Below, piece after piece: positions 52,759 to 60,714 of a stretch of DNA of 64,000 nt (position 1 is the stretch's first letter; each line of letters begins with the position of its first letter). The translations under genes and the position numbers were made by a program. Origin of the DNA: CAYJAY01 sp964370715 (GTDB taxonomy: Bacteria > Bacillota > Clostridia > Oscillospirales > Ruminococcaceae); the NCBI GenBank assembly GCA_964370715.1, contig CAYJKJ010000003.1:104364-168363 (forward strand), read 5' to 3'. The notes beneath the pieces were generated by a model. It was not told the DNA's origin and searched no databases. It was given only the letters and a program-made list of their open reading frames with translations.

Positions 52759-55132
52759 ATTTCGTCTCTTCCCTTTTCTCAAAATCGTCTCTTTCAAAAT
52801 CAAACAAGAACATACCACCCAAAACTACAAAAAATACGGCGCAAACTGCCGAAGCCACGACTATCGCTCCCCCATAGGGTTCTGTTAAAAACTGCGCAAT
52901 ATGAAACAGAGGATAGACCCCGAAAAACCGCATATTATCGACACCATACAGAGCAAGCAGAGGCGGAACACAGTATAAAATCAAGTTAACAGCAACCACC
53001 GTCAGTGTCCTTTTGGTAAACGTCTGTAGGAAAAAAGCCGTCATAGCTATTAATGCCCCTGCCGCCAAGCGAACAACAAGCGTTGCAAGCGACAACGAAA
53101 AAAACGTCAATACATTCGGCATCTCAAAAAACATCCTAAGGCTTTTTATCGGAGCGAAAAACGCCAACAACCCATAGTCTCGAACCACTTGAATATAGGA
53201 GGGCGCTAGCGTCGCAATAGTTATTATCACCACGATGACAGCGGATATTATAATCTTGTTTTTCTTAACCCTAAACTTTCCGAGTGGCGTTGTTTTCAAA
53301 ATCCGCTCCATACCGCTCTGACGTTCCAGCGAAAAAACACCCGAAACGCAAAGCGAAATTAACAACGCCGAAACAACGGTTTGGGTTAATGTGGTTTGAT
53401 TATCATATAGATCAAACAAGATCATATATCCAGCCGGATTAACAAACTGTGCGCCGTCGTTTTCAAGGATATACGGAATCTCTTCGTGTATAATCCCTTC
53501 AAACGCATCTCTGCGGCTGTATAGCGAATAGTTTCCGGATTTATACATTAAGTATTCATTCTCTGTAATCTGCTCGCTTTGATACATCTTATCCATGCTG
53601 TACGACTCGTTAAATTCTTCGCTTTGTTCGGTTAGCCAAAGATATTTTTCGTTTGTATATCTCCCCGAAAGCGGTTCGATATAATGGCGATAGTATATCT
53701 CTGTTGGGGTTATATAGCTCTCGCTCGTTACCCCTTGATATATGTTATATCCAACATACCCCACTAAAATTAGTATTACGCCGTTTGTCAACACAAGCTT
53801 AAACAGTTCTTCCCTTAAAATTGATGTATGTTTTTGGTATTTAAATCGTTTTCTCGAGGTAACTTTTGCCGGGGATATATAACTTTTTGTGAAATAGATT
53901 AAAAATGCACCGGTTAAAACAATCAAAAATATCAACGCACTAATCAAAACAACTTTAATCATCTCGATAGGTTTGTCGAACCAATAGAGATTGCGATAGC
54001 TTCCAAGCCATTCATTAACCTCGAGAAAGCCCACGAAGTTTGCATGGCGCAATACACCATAGGTGCTTAACGGCTCTATATACACCCTAATAGCCAGTTG
54101 CAAACCGAGGACGGCAAACGAAGCAACAAGGCCGAATACAAGCTTTTTTGTGCATAGTATGACAAACATTATGAAAATACCCAGCACCACCGAAACAAAC
54201 CATTTTGCGCCGATAAAGATAATCAGATATTCAAAAACAGATATATCCATCGTTGAGCGGAACAAAAACGGCAACGACTGCACCGAGCGAGAAAGATTTC
54301 CCAATCCAAACGCTATTTCGCAAAACAAAAGGTTTGTTCCGTATAGCCCAACTAGCACGAAAAAAAGCGATACACAAAGCGCCCCAACCTTTGCGGCGGC
54401 GGTTTTAAGCCGCCCTTTTGGCGTGGTTCTTATATAATAAAGCATTCCGCTTTCTCTCTCGCTGCTTATTATCTGCCCTGCTATCAATATCATAAACAGC
54501 AATATAAAAACATCGGTATACAAAAAGTCTATAGCGGTGAACACGCCTTTTTGCGGAAAATAATCTATCTCAATCTCTCGTGTTAACAATTGTTGATAGG
54601 CTTCAACTGTCTTTTGAGTGTTAAGCGAACTAAACGTTTGCTCCTCGTCGGTTGTTTGGAATATCGAAATTTGGCTAAAGATATCTGCTTGTTCCGTTGT
54701 CGAGTTTAAAAACCCCTCGTAGTCGTAGACCGTGTTTAGTTCCGATTGTATTTCGGAAAAAAACAGATATTCTTGTGAAATGCTTTCGGTGTAAAGATTA
54801 TATCGTTTAAAATTATATATATCACCATACTCTTGTTCAAATTCTAAAAACTCATCTGTCTTAAAAGGAATCCCATCAAGAAGAAACCGTTCCATATACA
54901 TAAGCGCATAGAACATCTCGACATTTTGGTCGAGAAACTGTTTTTTCTCGTCAAGGCTTAACCCCTCGATATCCTTTGTCAAGGCTCTGTAGCTTCCCGA
55001 CGAAGCAACTGTAGAGCGCACATCGCTGTTTGTCCATATTAAAAAGAGGTTGGCGAATATAACGACAACCATAATATAGACAAGAGTGCCTTTGTCAAAA
55101 AGTTTTTTTAATTCAAAGCCTACTAATCTCAT
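52757..55132 (-). CDS. ABC-2 type permease with internal duplication
   Basis: 791 residues. The protein is built of two similar halves, each with a helix, a large extracellular loop and about five further helices. The halves share a repeated cytoplasmic signature: RESGMLYYIRTTPKGRLKTA near residue 232, and ERQSGMERILKTTPLGKFRV near 612. Such ABC-2 permeases export antibiotics, peptides or lipids, or act in sensing; the substrate is unknown. Its start overlaps the ATPase gene by 4 nt. The N-terminus begins MRLVGFELKKLFDKGTLVY, as is typical for ABC-2 subunits. Confidence 0.85.
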   Translation of the reverse strand: MRLVGFELKKLFDKGTLVYIMVVVIFANLFLIWTNSDVRSTVASSGSYRALTKDIEGLSLDEKKQFLDQNVEMFYALMYMERFLLDGIPFKTDEFLEFEQEYGDIYNFKRYNLYTESISQEYLFFSEIQSELNTVYDYEGFLNSTTEQADIFSQISIFQTTDEEQTFSSLNTQKTVEAYQQLLTREIEIDYFPQKGVFTAIDFLYTDVFILLFMILIAGQIISSERESGMLYYIRTTPKGRLKTAAAKVGALCVSLFFVLVGLYGTNLLFCEIAFGLGNLSRSVQSLPFLFRSTMDISVFEYLIIFIGAKWFVSVVLGIFIMFVILCTKKLVFGLVASFAVLGLQLAIRVYIEPLSTYGVLRHANFVGFLEVNEWLGSYRNLYWFDKPIEMIKVVLISALIFLIVLTGAFLIYFTKSYISPAKVTSRKRFKYQKHTSILREELFKLVLTNGVILILVGYVGYNIYQGVTSESYITPTEIYYRHYIEPLSGRYTNEKYLWLTEQSEEFNESYSMDKMYQSEQITENEYLMYKSGNYSLYSRRDAFEGIIHEEIPYILENDGAQFVNPAGYMILFDLYDNQTTLTQTVVSALLISLCVSGVFSLERQSGMERILKTTPLGKFRVKKNKIIISAVIVVIITIATLAPSYIQVVRDYGLLAFFAPIKSLRMFFEMPNVLTFFSLSLATLVVRLAAGALIAMTAFFLQTFTKRTLTVVAVNLILYCVPPLLALYGVDNMRFFGVYPLFHIAQFLTEPYGGAIVVASAVCAVFFVVLGGMFLFDFERDDFEKREETK

Positions 55133-55905
55133 AACTCGGTTTGCTCCCCGAAAATATTAAGATAGACCGCCTCGAGGTTTTGACCTTTGGCATATTTTTC
55201 AACCAAATCCGTTGGAGAGGCTTTGTCAAAAATTTTGCCCTGTTTAAGAATTAGTATCTCGTTTGCAACGTCTTCGACATCCGAAACAACGTGGGTTGCA
55301 ACAATAACAGCACACTGTTTTGATATCTCTTTAAGAGTGTGGCGAAGGCTAACCCTTTCTTTTGGGTCAAGCCCTGCCGTTGGTTCGTCCATAACCAAAA
55401 GCTTTGGCGAACCGATAAGAGATGCCGCAGCGAGCAACCTTTGTTTCATCCCTCCCGAATACGCTGAGAGTTTTTTATCAAGCTCACCCGTAAGGTTAAC
55501 GTAGCTCGCAACTCGTTCGGCTTCGCCTAGCGCTTCGCTTTTTGCAATCTCTTTGAGTGCTGCGATGTATAAAAGAAACCTTCGGCCCGTGTAGTTGTCA
55601 TAAAGCGTTTGCTGTTGGGGCATAAACCCCAACACTCGACGATATTTAATACCCAGTTCGGTTGTCGATTTTCCGTTCCACAAAACCGTTCCGTCGTCCG
55701 CCTCAAGCGTTCCGACTATTATGTTCATAAGCGTGCTTTTGCCCGCTCCGTTAGGTCCTAGCAGCCCATAAAGCCCCGGAGCGAGCGAAAACGAAACGCT
55801 GTCTAGCGCTTTGATAGGCTTTTTTTCGGCTTTCCACAAAAGCCCTGTTTTTTTGTAGTAGGTCTTGCTAAGGGAAATTATCTCGAGTTTGTCGGTGTTT
55901 GTCAT
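55129..55905 (-). CDS. ABC transporter ATP-binding protein (ABC-2 exporter)
   Basis: 258 residues with Walker A GLLGPNGAGKSTLMNI, a Q-loop (GFMPQQQTLYDNY), signature LSAYSGGMKQRLLAAASL, Walker B LLVMDEPTAGLD and switch His in VATHVVSD. It resembles drug and bacitracin-type exporter ATPases. It serves the adjacent permease. The two lipoprotein genes upstream are probably in the same operon. Confidence 0.92.
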   Translation of the reverse strand: MTNTDKLEIISLSKTYYKKTGLLWKAEKKPIKALDSVSFSLAPGLYGLLGPNGAGKSTLMNIIVGTLEADDGTVLWNGKSTTELGIKYRRVLGFMPQQQTLYDNYTGRRFLLYIAALKEIAKSEALGEAERVASYVNLTGELDKKLSAYSGGMKQRLLAAASLIGSPKLLVMDEPTAGLDPKERVSLRHTLKEISKQCAVIVATHVVSDVEDVANEILILKQGKIFDKASPTDLVEKYAKGQNLEAVYLNIFGEQTEL

Positions 55906-55926
55906 ACAAGTTACCTTTTTTAATGT

Positions 55927-57333
55927 TTAAATTAAATCTTCAATTATCCTGTAGTTTTCTATGTTGTTGTAGTAGTCGTCTTTGTCGATAAGGGCATATT
56001 CAAGCCTTGGAAAATTAAAAGTATGCGAGACGCCCTCTCGGTTGATAAGCGTGAATGTTGCGTTGTCATCCTTCCCCACGATAACTAGATATTCATCGTT
56101 TGTTTGAGCCATTATCCAAATATCTTGATCGGAATATTGTTTTTTTTCGTAAGGCTCTAACTCTACAACCTCGTTTGTTTCGATGTTAATAACAGATTTA
56201 TGTATCGTGTCCTCTGACATGACAAGTTGTTTGACGTCTCCTGTGTCGGGGTTAACTTGATCTTCGACCGATGCAATCACAGAGGTCATATAATTCCACT
56301 GAACTGTGTTTTCAAAGAAATTTGAAAGAGTTATAGGCGATGTATCTTTTGCGGGGATATCGGCTATCTCTTTTTTCTCTCCCGTTTTAAGGTCGACAAC
56401 GATAAGTTTTCCTGTCTCTTCCCCCGTTATAGCATAGCCGAAATAATGGTTATCTTTAATATATCCGTTATGGGTTGTCCAATCATACAGATTTTTTAAA
56501 GTTTTGTCGTTAATCGAAAAACCATAAGTTAATGTACCGCTAGTTTCGCCGTTTGGCATCTCGTATAATATATCCAGCCTGTCTTCAAAGGCAAAGCTCT
56601 GTTTGGAATTTCGGCTGTCGTTTATACAGATAATATCATCAAACACCGAAACTATATGTTGCCCTTGTTCTAGTTCTAAAAGTTTCTCCGCTTCCCCCGT
56701 TTGTATGTTTATCTTTCTCAATTCATATGTTGGGCCTTTTGTCGCATCTTGATAAATATATGTGGTTATATATAAATTTTCTCTGTCGGCAATTATGTTA
56801 TCCAAAGATAAGCTTTCGTTAGCTTTAAATTCATATATCTCGGTTCGATTTGAGCCGTCAAGATCCATTTTGTATATCTTTGCCAGCTGGTCATCATCGG
56901 TTACCGGTTGTCCCATTCTGCCGTCGTTTATAACAAACAAAGCGGTTTCGTCGGAATTTGTTGCAATCGTTAATAAACCTGTATGTGTTATAAAACTTGT
57001 GCAGCTTTCGTTGTTGTGGGAACAGCCGGGAACGGAACAAAGGAACGTTTTTATGCCTGTCGCATAGTCTATATACGTTATATTCGAGGTGTAAAAATCA
57101 TGTGGCGTGTTTTGATAGTCATACATTTCGAAGTGCCACTGTATTGTATCATAGTAGCCGTGTTGAGTTTCGCCCTGCGTAATCATTTTAAGCCCTGTAT
57201 TTTCGGGTTGTTCAAAGGCTTGAACTACCGTTTCGGGGTTCTCGGTAGTTTCTTTTTGGGGAGCTTCAGAACACCCAACCAAAAGCGAGAGGGTTAAAAC
57301 TAAAACCAATAGAAATAAAACTTGCTTCCTCAT
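55927..57333 (-). CDS. Surface lipoprotein A with C-x4-C-x6-C motif
   Basis: 468 residues. A lipoprotein signal ends LLVGC (lipidated Cys 21) and a Thr/Glu-rich linker follows. From about residue 50 the sequence has repeated beta-strand segments (ITYIDYATGIKTFLC, KIYKMDLDGSNRTEIYEFKA, LRKINIQTGEAEKLLE), consistent with a six- or seven-bladed propeller (DUF5050-like). Near the start is a conserved cysteine cluster, CSVPGCSHNNESC (C99, C104, C111). It is paralogous to the upstream lipoprotein B and shares the same ending DDYYN-x4-YRIIEDLI. Role with the ABC exporter is unknown. Confidence 0.8.
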   Translation of the reverse strand: MRKQVLFLLVLVLTLSLLVGCSEAPQKETTENPETVVQAFEQPENTGLKMITQGETQHGYYDTIQWHFEMYDYQNTPHDFYTSNITYIDYATGIKTFLCSVPGCSHNNESCTSFITHTGLLTIATNSDETALFVINDGRMGQPVTDDDQLAKIYKMDLDGSNRTEIYEFKANESLSLDNIIADRENLYITTYIYQDATKGPTYELRKINIQTGEAEKLLELEQGQHIVSVFDDIICINDSRNSKQSFAFEDRLDILYEMPNGETSGTLTYGFSINDKTLKNLYDWTTHNGYIKDNHYFGYAITGEETGKLIVVDLKTGEKKEIADIPAKDTSPITLSNFFENTVQWNYMTSVIASVEDQVNPDTGDVKQLVMSEDTIHKSVINIETNEVVELEPYEKKQYSDQDIWIMAQTNDEYLVIVGKDDNATFTLINREGVSHTFNFPRLEYALIDKDDYYNNIENYRIIEDLI

Positions 57334-57369
57334 TTTGCTGTCCTCCGTATTTTGTTTTTTTTAATACTG

Positions 57370-58821
57370 CTATATCAAATCCTCTATTATTCTGTAGTTT
57401 GGTATGCTGTTGTAATAGTCGTCTTTGTCGATTAAAGCGTAAACCGGTCTTGAATATGGATAGGTATGAGCAACACCGGCTCTGTCATATATAGTTTTAG
57501 TTGAGTTAAATAACACATTGGATATTACCAAAAAACCATTTTCAGTTTCAGACAATATCCCAACATTCCCGTCATTAAAAGTTCCCTCGTTATACCTTAA
57601 AGTCAACTCTTTAACTTGTCCTGTTTTTATATTAATTGCATACATTAAAAGTTTGTGCTTAACAATTTCATCTCCAATATCGTTAAAAACAGGTTCGTTG
57701 TTTTCGGCATATTCTTGGTCTATTGCCGTATACGATAATATAACATTTTCATCATAGTAATCTGACAAAAATATAGCCGCTTCAGTATTTGCCGGAACAT
57801 TTTCAATAACTTTTTGTTCGCCTGTTCTTAAATCATGAACTATTAAATTCCCAAACTCATCGCTTGTTCTTACAATTGCAAAAAAATAATTATCGTCTAT
57901 CATTCCAAGTCTTACAGGCCAATCAAATATTTTTGTTTTTGTATTATCTGTAAGCGAATATGCATAAGTTGTATATCCTACTACCCCTTCAGGCAACGGA
58001 TTATGCGTCGACCCTTGATGATAATCGTATGCTCTTGACAAGTCATTCATCTTTGATATGTCTGTTATTATAATTGTATCGTCAAAAGCGGAATATATCA
58101 TCTCTTGTATTGGCATTTCCAACAAAGTTTCCGCTTCCCCTGTTTCAATATTTATTTTTCTTAGCTCTTTAATTGTTTCATTGGAAGATTTTGTGATATG
58201 TACCGTAATATAAAGATGTTGTTCATCGGCGATTATAGAATCGGGTGTAAAAGTATTAAAACTTTCGTTAGCCGGTAGTTTGTATATTTCTTTTCGATTT
58301 GAACCATCCATATCCATACGATATATTCTTGCTAGATCCTCATCCCCCAAAGCTTCACCGTCCATAGCGCCAAGAGCTAGTACAAAAAGATATGTTTCGG
58401 AATGGTTTGGAAAAATCTCAATTCCTCTCGGATACCTAATAAAGCTTGTACAGCTTTCATTGTTATGTAGACATCCCGGAACGGAGCAAAGATAGGTAAG
58501 AACCCCGGAAGCATAGTCGATATATGTTATATTTGAATTATGCATATATATAGATTCCGATTCACCCTCATACATTTCGTTCATCCATCGTAAAGCATGA
58601 TAATAACCATGTTCAGTTTTACCTGATTTGTGAGTACTTAAATAAATCGAGTTAGGATTACGCCCAACCACACTAACTTGTGTTTCCGAAACAGCAGGTT
58701 GTTCTGTAATGCCAGGGGCTTGCTCCGTTTCTGAATAATGAGTTTTAATGGAACTGTCGTGGCATCCCGTAAAAAGACTAGTGAATAGAAACAAAAATAT
58801 TAAATAAACTATTTTTATCAT
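57370..58821 (-). CDS. Surface lipoprotein B, paralogue of A
   Basis: 483 residues from the ATG at 58821, with a lipobox LFTGC. Blocks match lipoprotein A along the length: TEHGYYHALRW, SNITYIDYASGVLTYLCSVP, the cysteine cluster CSVPGCLHNNESC, RIYRMDMDGSNRKEIYKLPA, and the common ending. Copies A and B are adjacent and in the same direction, so they arose by tandem duplication. An in-frame ATG at 58833 lies within the conserved arm of the intergenic element (copy B), so 58821 is preferred. It is the first gene of the exporter operon. Confidence 0.78.
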   Translation of the reverse strand: MIKIVYLIFLFLFTSLFTGCHDSSIKTHYSETEQAPGITEQPAVSETQVSVVGRNPNSIYLSTHKSGKTEHGYYHALRWMNEMYEGESESIYMHNSNITYIDYASGVLTYLCSVPGCLHNNESCTSFIRYPRGIEIFPNHSETYLFVLALGAMDGEALGDEDLARIYRMDMDGSNRKEIYKLPANESFNTFTPDSIIADEQHLYITVHITKSSNETIKELRKINIETGEAETLLEMPIQEMIYSAFDDTIIITDISKMNDLSRAYDYHQGSTHNPLPEGVVGYTTYAYSLTDNTKTKIFDWPVRLGMIDDNYFFAIVRTSDEFGNLIVHDLRTGEQKVIENVPANTEAAIFLSDYYDENVILSYTAIDQEYAENNEPVFNDIGDEIVKHKLLMYAINIKTGQVKELTLRYNEGTFNDGNVGILSETENGFLVISNVLFNSTKTIYDRAGVAHTYPYSRPVYALIDKDDYYNSIPNYRIIEDLI

Positions 58822-58828
58822 AATTATG

Positions 58829-58906
58829 ACCATGCGCCTTTCTTACACAAAATTTTATGAAATGTGGCATGGTCTCTCCATACCCGCTTCGCTTATGGTT
58901 GTATTT
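58829..58906. repeat. Two-copy structured intergenic element, copy B
   Basis: ACCATGC (58829-58835), 9 nt, ACACAAA (58845-58851), 15 nt, GCATGGT (58867-58873), then CCATA/TATGG around 58878-58898. Spacing is identical to copy A (45251-45328) from ACCATGC to the final TTT with no indel. It lies immediately upstream of lipoprotein B on the minus strand, whose ribosome site falls inside the loop of the first stem. Confidence 0.6.
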
Positions 58907-58932
58907 GTTTTTTAACTTTTAAACTTCTTATA

Positions 58933-58968
58933 ATGGCAATAGCGAAACAAAAGTTTAACTATTGCCAT
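58933..58968 (-). repeat. Stem-loop downstream of the secreted lectin-like gene
   Basis: ATGGCAATAG (58933-58942) and CTATTGCCAT (58959-58968) form a perfect 10-bp stem just after the stop of the 175-aa secreted protein. The following bases on the minus strand lack a compact T-run, so it is a weak or protective terminator. Confidence 0.55.
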
Positions 58969-58977
58969 ATTAGTTAA

Positions 58978-59505
58978 TTAATTTCCTGCAAACCACATTG
59001 ATAAATTCCAATTAGTTGGTGCTGTCCAATATAATTGAGAACCATTATGTAATCCGTAAGTAGCTGTTAAATATTTGTTTGTATAGTGAGGTAACGACAT
59101 AGTATCTGCCAGACCTCCACTAGTTATATTTGTTCTTATAAGGTAATCTCCATGTGTATTATGAGCATTATTAGTAGCAATATCATATACAGTGCATTTC
59201 CCCGTTGCTTGATTGTAATTTAGAGATACATCAGTATTAGATGTTGATCTTATTATAAAATAACCACCACTTGGAACATGATTCCACAACTGTGTGTTGC
59301 TACCACTCGATTGCCATATAGTGACATTTTGACCGCTTTGTGCTGTAGCACCCCAAGTGTAAACATTTAAAACTTGTCCTGAATTACTTGAACTTGCAAT
59401 AGTATAGTTACTGCTTGCCGAAGCCATTGGCACAAATATAGAAGCCATCAACACACAAATAATTAAAACCGACAACAACTTTTTTGACAAAAATTTCTTT
59501 TTCAT
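58978..59505 (-). CDS. Secreted ricin-type beta-trefoil (lectin-like) protein
   Basis: 175 residues. A signal peptide ends near VPMASASS (about residue 31). The mature part of about 144 residues has beta-trefoil features: repeated Q-x-W-type motifs (QLWNHVPSGGYFIIR, SQLYWTAPTNWNLSMWF) and GQNVTIWQSSGSNTQ. Lectin-like RICIN domains bind glycans, but this protein has no attached enzyme or cell-wall anchor. It is read from the minus strand next to the agr locus, separated by a terminator. A GGAG site precedes the ATG at 59505. Two cysteines are absent from the mature part, so no disulphide is expected. Confidence 0.7.
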   Translation of the reverse strand: MKKKFLSKKLLSVLIICVLMASIFVPMASASSNYTIASSSNSGQVLNVYTWGATAQSGQNVTIWQSSGSNTQLWNHVPSGGYFIIRSTSNTDVSLNYNQATGKCTVYDIATNNAHNTHGDYLIRTNITSGGLADTMSLPHYTNKYLTATYGLHNGSQLYWTAPTNWNLSMWFAGN

Positions 59506-59599
59506 TTTTTAATCTCCTTATTTTTTAAATTTTATTTACAGTATGCTAATTTTTATTAGCCCATCGGACCCACCTCTTCTATATAAAATAATCCAAAAA

Positions 59600-59645
59600 A
59601 ATCCCGACTTTAAAAACATTGCGTTTTCATAGTCGAGATTTTTTT
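59600..59645. terminator. Terminator at the end of agrDB
   Basis: AATCcCGACT (59600-59609) and AGTCGaGATT (59631-59640) form a stem with one mismatch, and T-runs occur on both sides. On the minus strand it ends the agrD-agrB transcript before the lectin-like gene. Confidence 0.7.
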
Positions 59646-59803
59646 AAGCTCCAATCTCGACAGAATACGAGAACGTGCTTTGGCACTTTTCCGCATCGTC
59701 AACATTTGCAAAAAAGAAACGTTAATGATTACACCCTAGATTAAGTCATTCACTTAAAATCCAGTTCACCAAATGCAATTCATTAATGAGTAAAAGTATC
59801 GTG

Positions 59804-60388
59804 TTAGGGTTGCTTTAGATTATTTGCAAACTTTTGCAATAGCACTGATATTCCGGTTAAAAAAAAACCAAGACATATTGAAAAAGCAAAACTCCTAAGG
59901 TTTACTAACAATAATAGTGAAATAACAATTATCTCAATAATCAAATTTATTATAGTTTTTTTACGATAATATTTCCATTCTACTTCTTCAATCGACCTAC
60001 ATTTAGTCGACATAGGGGAAAACTTTAACAAGATCGGAGTAGTAATTAGCAGTAAAACAATACTCATTATTTTAGATATTTCGCTTGGTGTAAATCTAAT
60101 AATTAACAAGGCAAATACAATAACAATTATTGAAGATATGTAACAATTAACTACTTTTTCGCAATGGTATCCACCTGCATATCTTCGAATAAATGAAAAC
60201 GCAATAAAAAACAACAAACTTTCAAAAACAATGCCTAAAACAAATCCCAAAACTAAGGTTATAATTATACTCAAAACTTGTTCTAAAGCTGTGGTTAACC
60301 CAAAGACAAGTATTTCTTTATCTTTTTGCGTTTCAGTTAAAGAAGTTGCTAATACGTCTGCAACTTCATCTATAAACTTAGTTAACAT
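59804..60388 (-). CDS. agrB: AgrB-type accessory gene regulator peptidase
   Basis: 194 residues with about five to six membrane segments. The protease signature RRYAGGYHCEKVVNC places catalytic His75 and Cys82 seven residues apart, as in staphylococcal AgrB. AgrB cuts the C-terminal tail of AgrD and forms the thiolactone ring. The ATG at 60388 overlaps the stop of agrD (TAATG), so the two are translationally coupled. DNA is visibly AT-rich compared with the housekeeping genes. Confidence 0.9.
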   Translation of the reverse strand: MLTKFIDEVADVLATSLTETQKDKEILVFGLTTALEQVLSIIITLVLGFVLGIVFESLLFFIAFSFIRRYAGGYHCEKVVNCYISSIIVIVFALLIIRFTPSEISKIMSIVLLLITTPILLKFSPMSTKCRSIEEVEWKYYRKKTIINLIIEIIVISLLLLVNLRSFAFSICLGFFLTGISVLLQKFANNLKQP

Positions 60389-60531
60389 TAAAATTTACGA
60401 AGCTTTTTTGCGGAGTCTGGTAATTTTCTGTCATAGAAAAAAATAGAACACATGGTGCTTGCAGATGTAGCTGTTACATACAAAGCAACGGCAGAAATAA
60501 CATGACCATACTTAAGAATAAATTTTTTCAT
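60388..60531 (-). CDS. agrD: AgrD-like cyclic lactone autoinducer precursor
   Basis: 47 residues with the architecture of AgrD. There is an N-terminal amphipathic helix (MKKFILKYGHVISAVALYVT) and a core TSASTMCSIFFYDRKLPD with one cysteine (C28), followed by an acidic/basic tail (SAKKLRKF). The five residues C28-SIFF-32 would form the thiolactone ring with F32; the leader and tail flank them. AAAGGAG lies 10 nt before the ATG. The longer frame upstream overlaps the promoter and is not used. It is followed by agrB. Confidence 0.85.
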   Translation of the reverse strand: MKKFILKYGHVISAVALYVTATSASTMCSIFFYDRKLPDSAKKLRKF

Positions 60532-60558
60532 TTGGACAATTCTCCTTTGTTTAAAAAT

Positions 60559-60638
60559 ATTATATTGGTAGTGTACTATTATTTGCCCAAAAAATTTAAG
60601 TTTAAGGATAGAATGTATGAAAAAAAGGACAGAATGTA
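60559..60638 (-). promoter_or_regulatory. agrDB promoter with 21-bp-spaced LytTR direct repeats
   Basis: Minus-strand TATAAT at 60559-60564 is preceded by a weak -35. Upstream are two direct repeats (TACATTCTGTCC at 60627-60638 and TACATTCTATCC at 60606-60617), with 11 of 12 bases the same. The centres are exactly 21 bp apart, two helical turns. That spacing and the ACATTCT-like core fit binding of an AgrA-type LytTR dimer. A weak -35 is typical of activator-dependent promoters. Confidence 0.7.
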
Positions 60639-60659
60639 AGATTTTCTGTCGTTGAAGCA

Positions 60660-60700
60660 AAAAAACTTTTATCATAGTAGTCCTACGATAAAAGTTTTTT
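60660..60700 (-). terminator. Terminator of agrA-agrC
   Basis: AAAAAACTTTTATC (60660-60673) and GATAAAAGTTTTTT (60687-60700) form a 14-bp perfect stem around 13 nt, followed on the minus strand by a T-run. It sits 14 nt after the agrC stop and before the agrDB promoter, so the two transcripts are separate. Confidence 0.85.
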
Positions 60701-60714
60701 AATGTTGTTATTTG

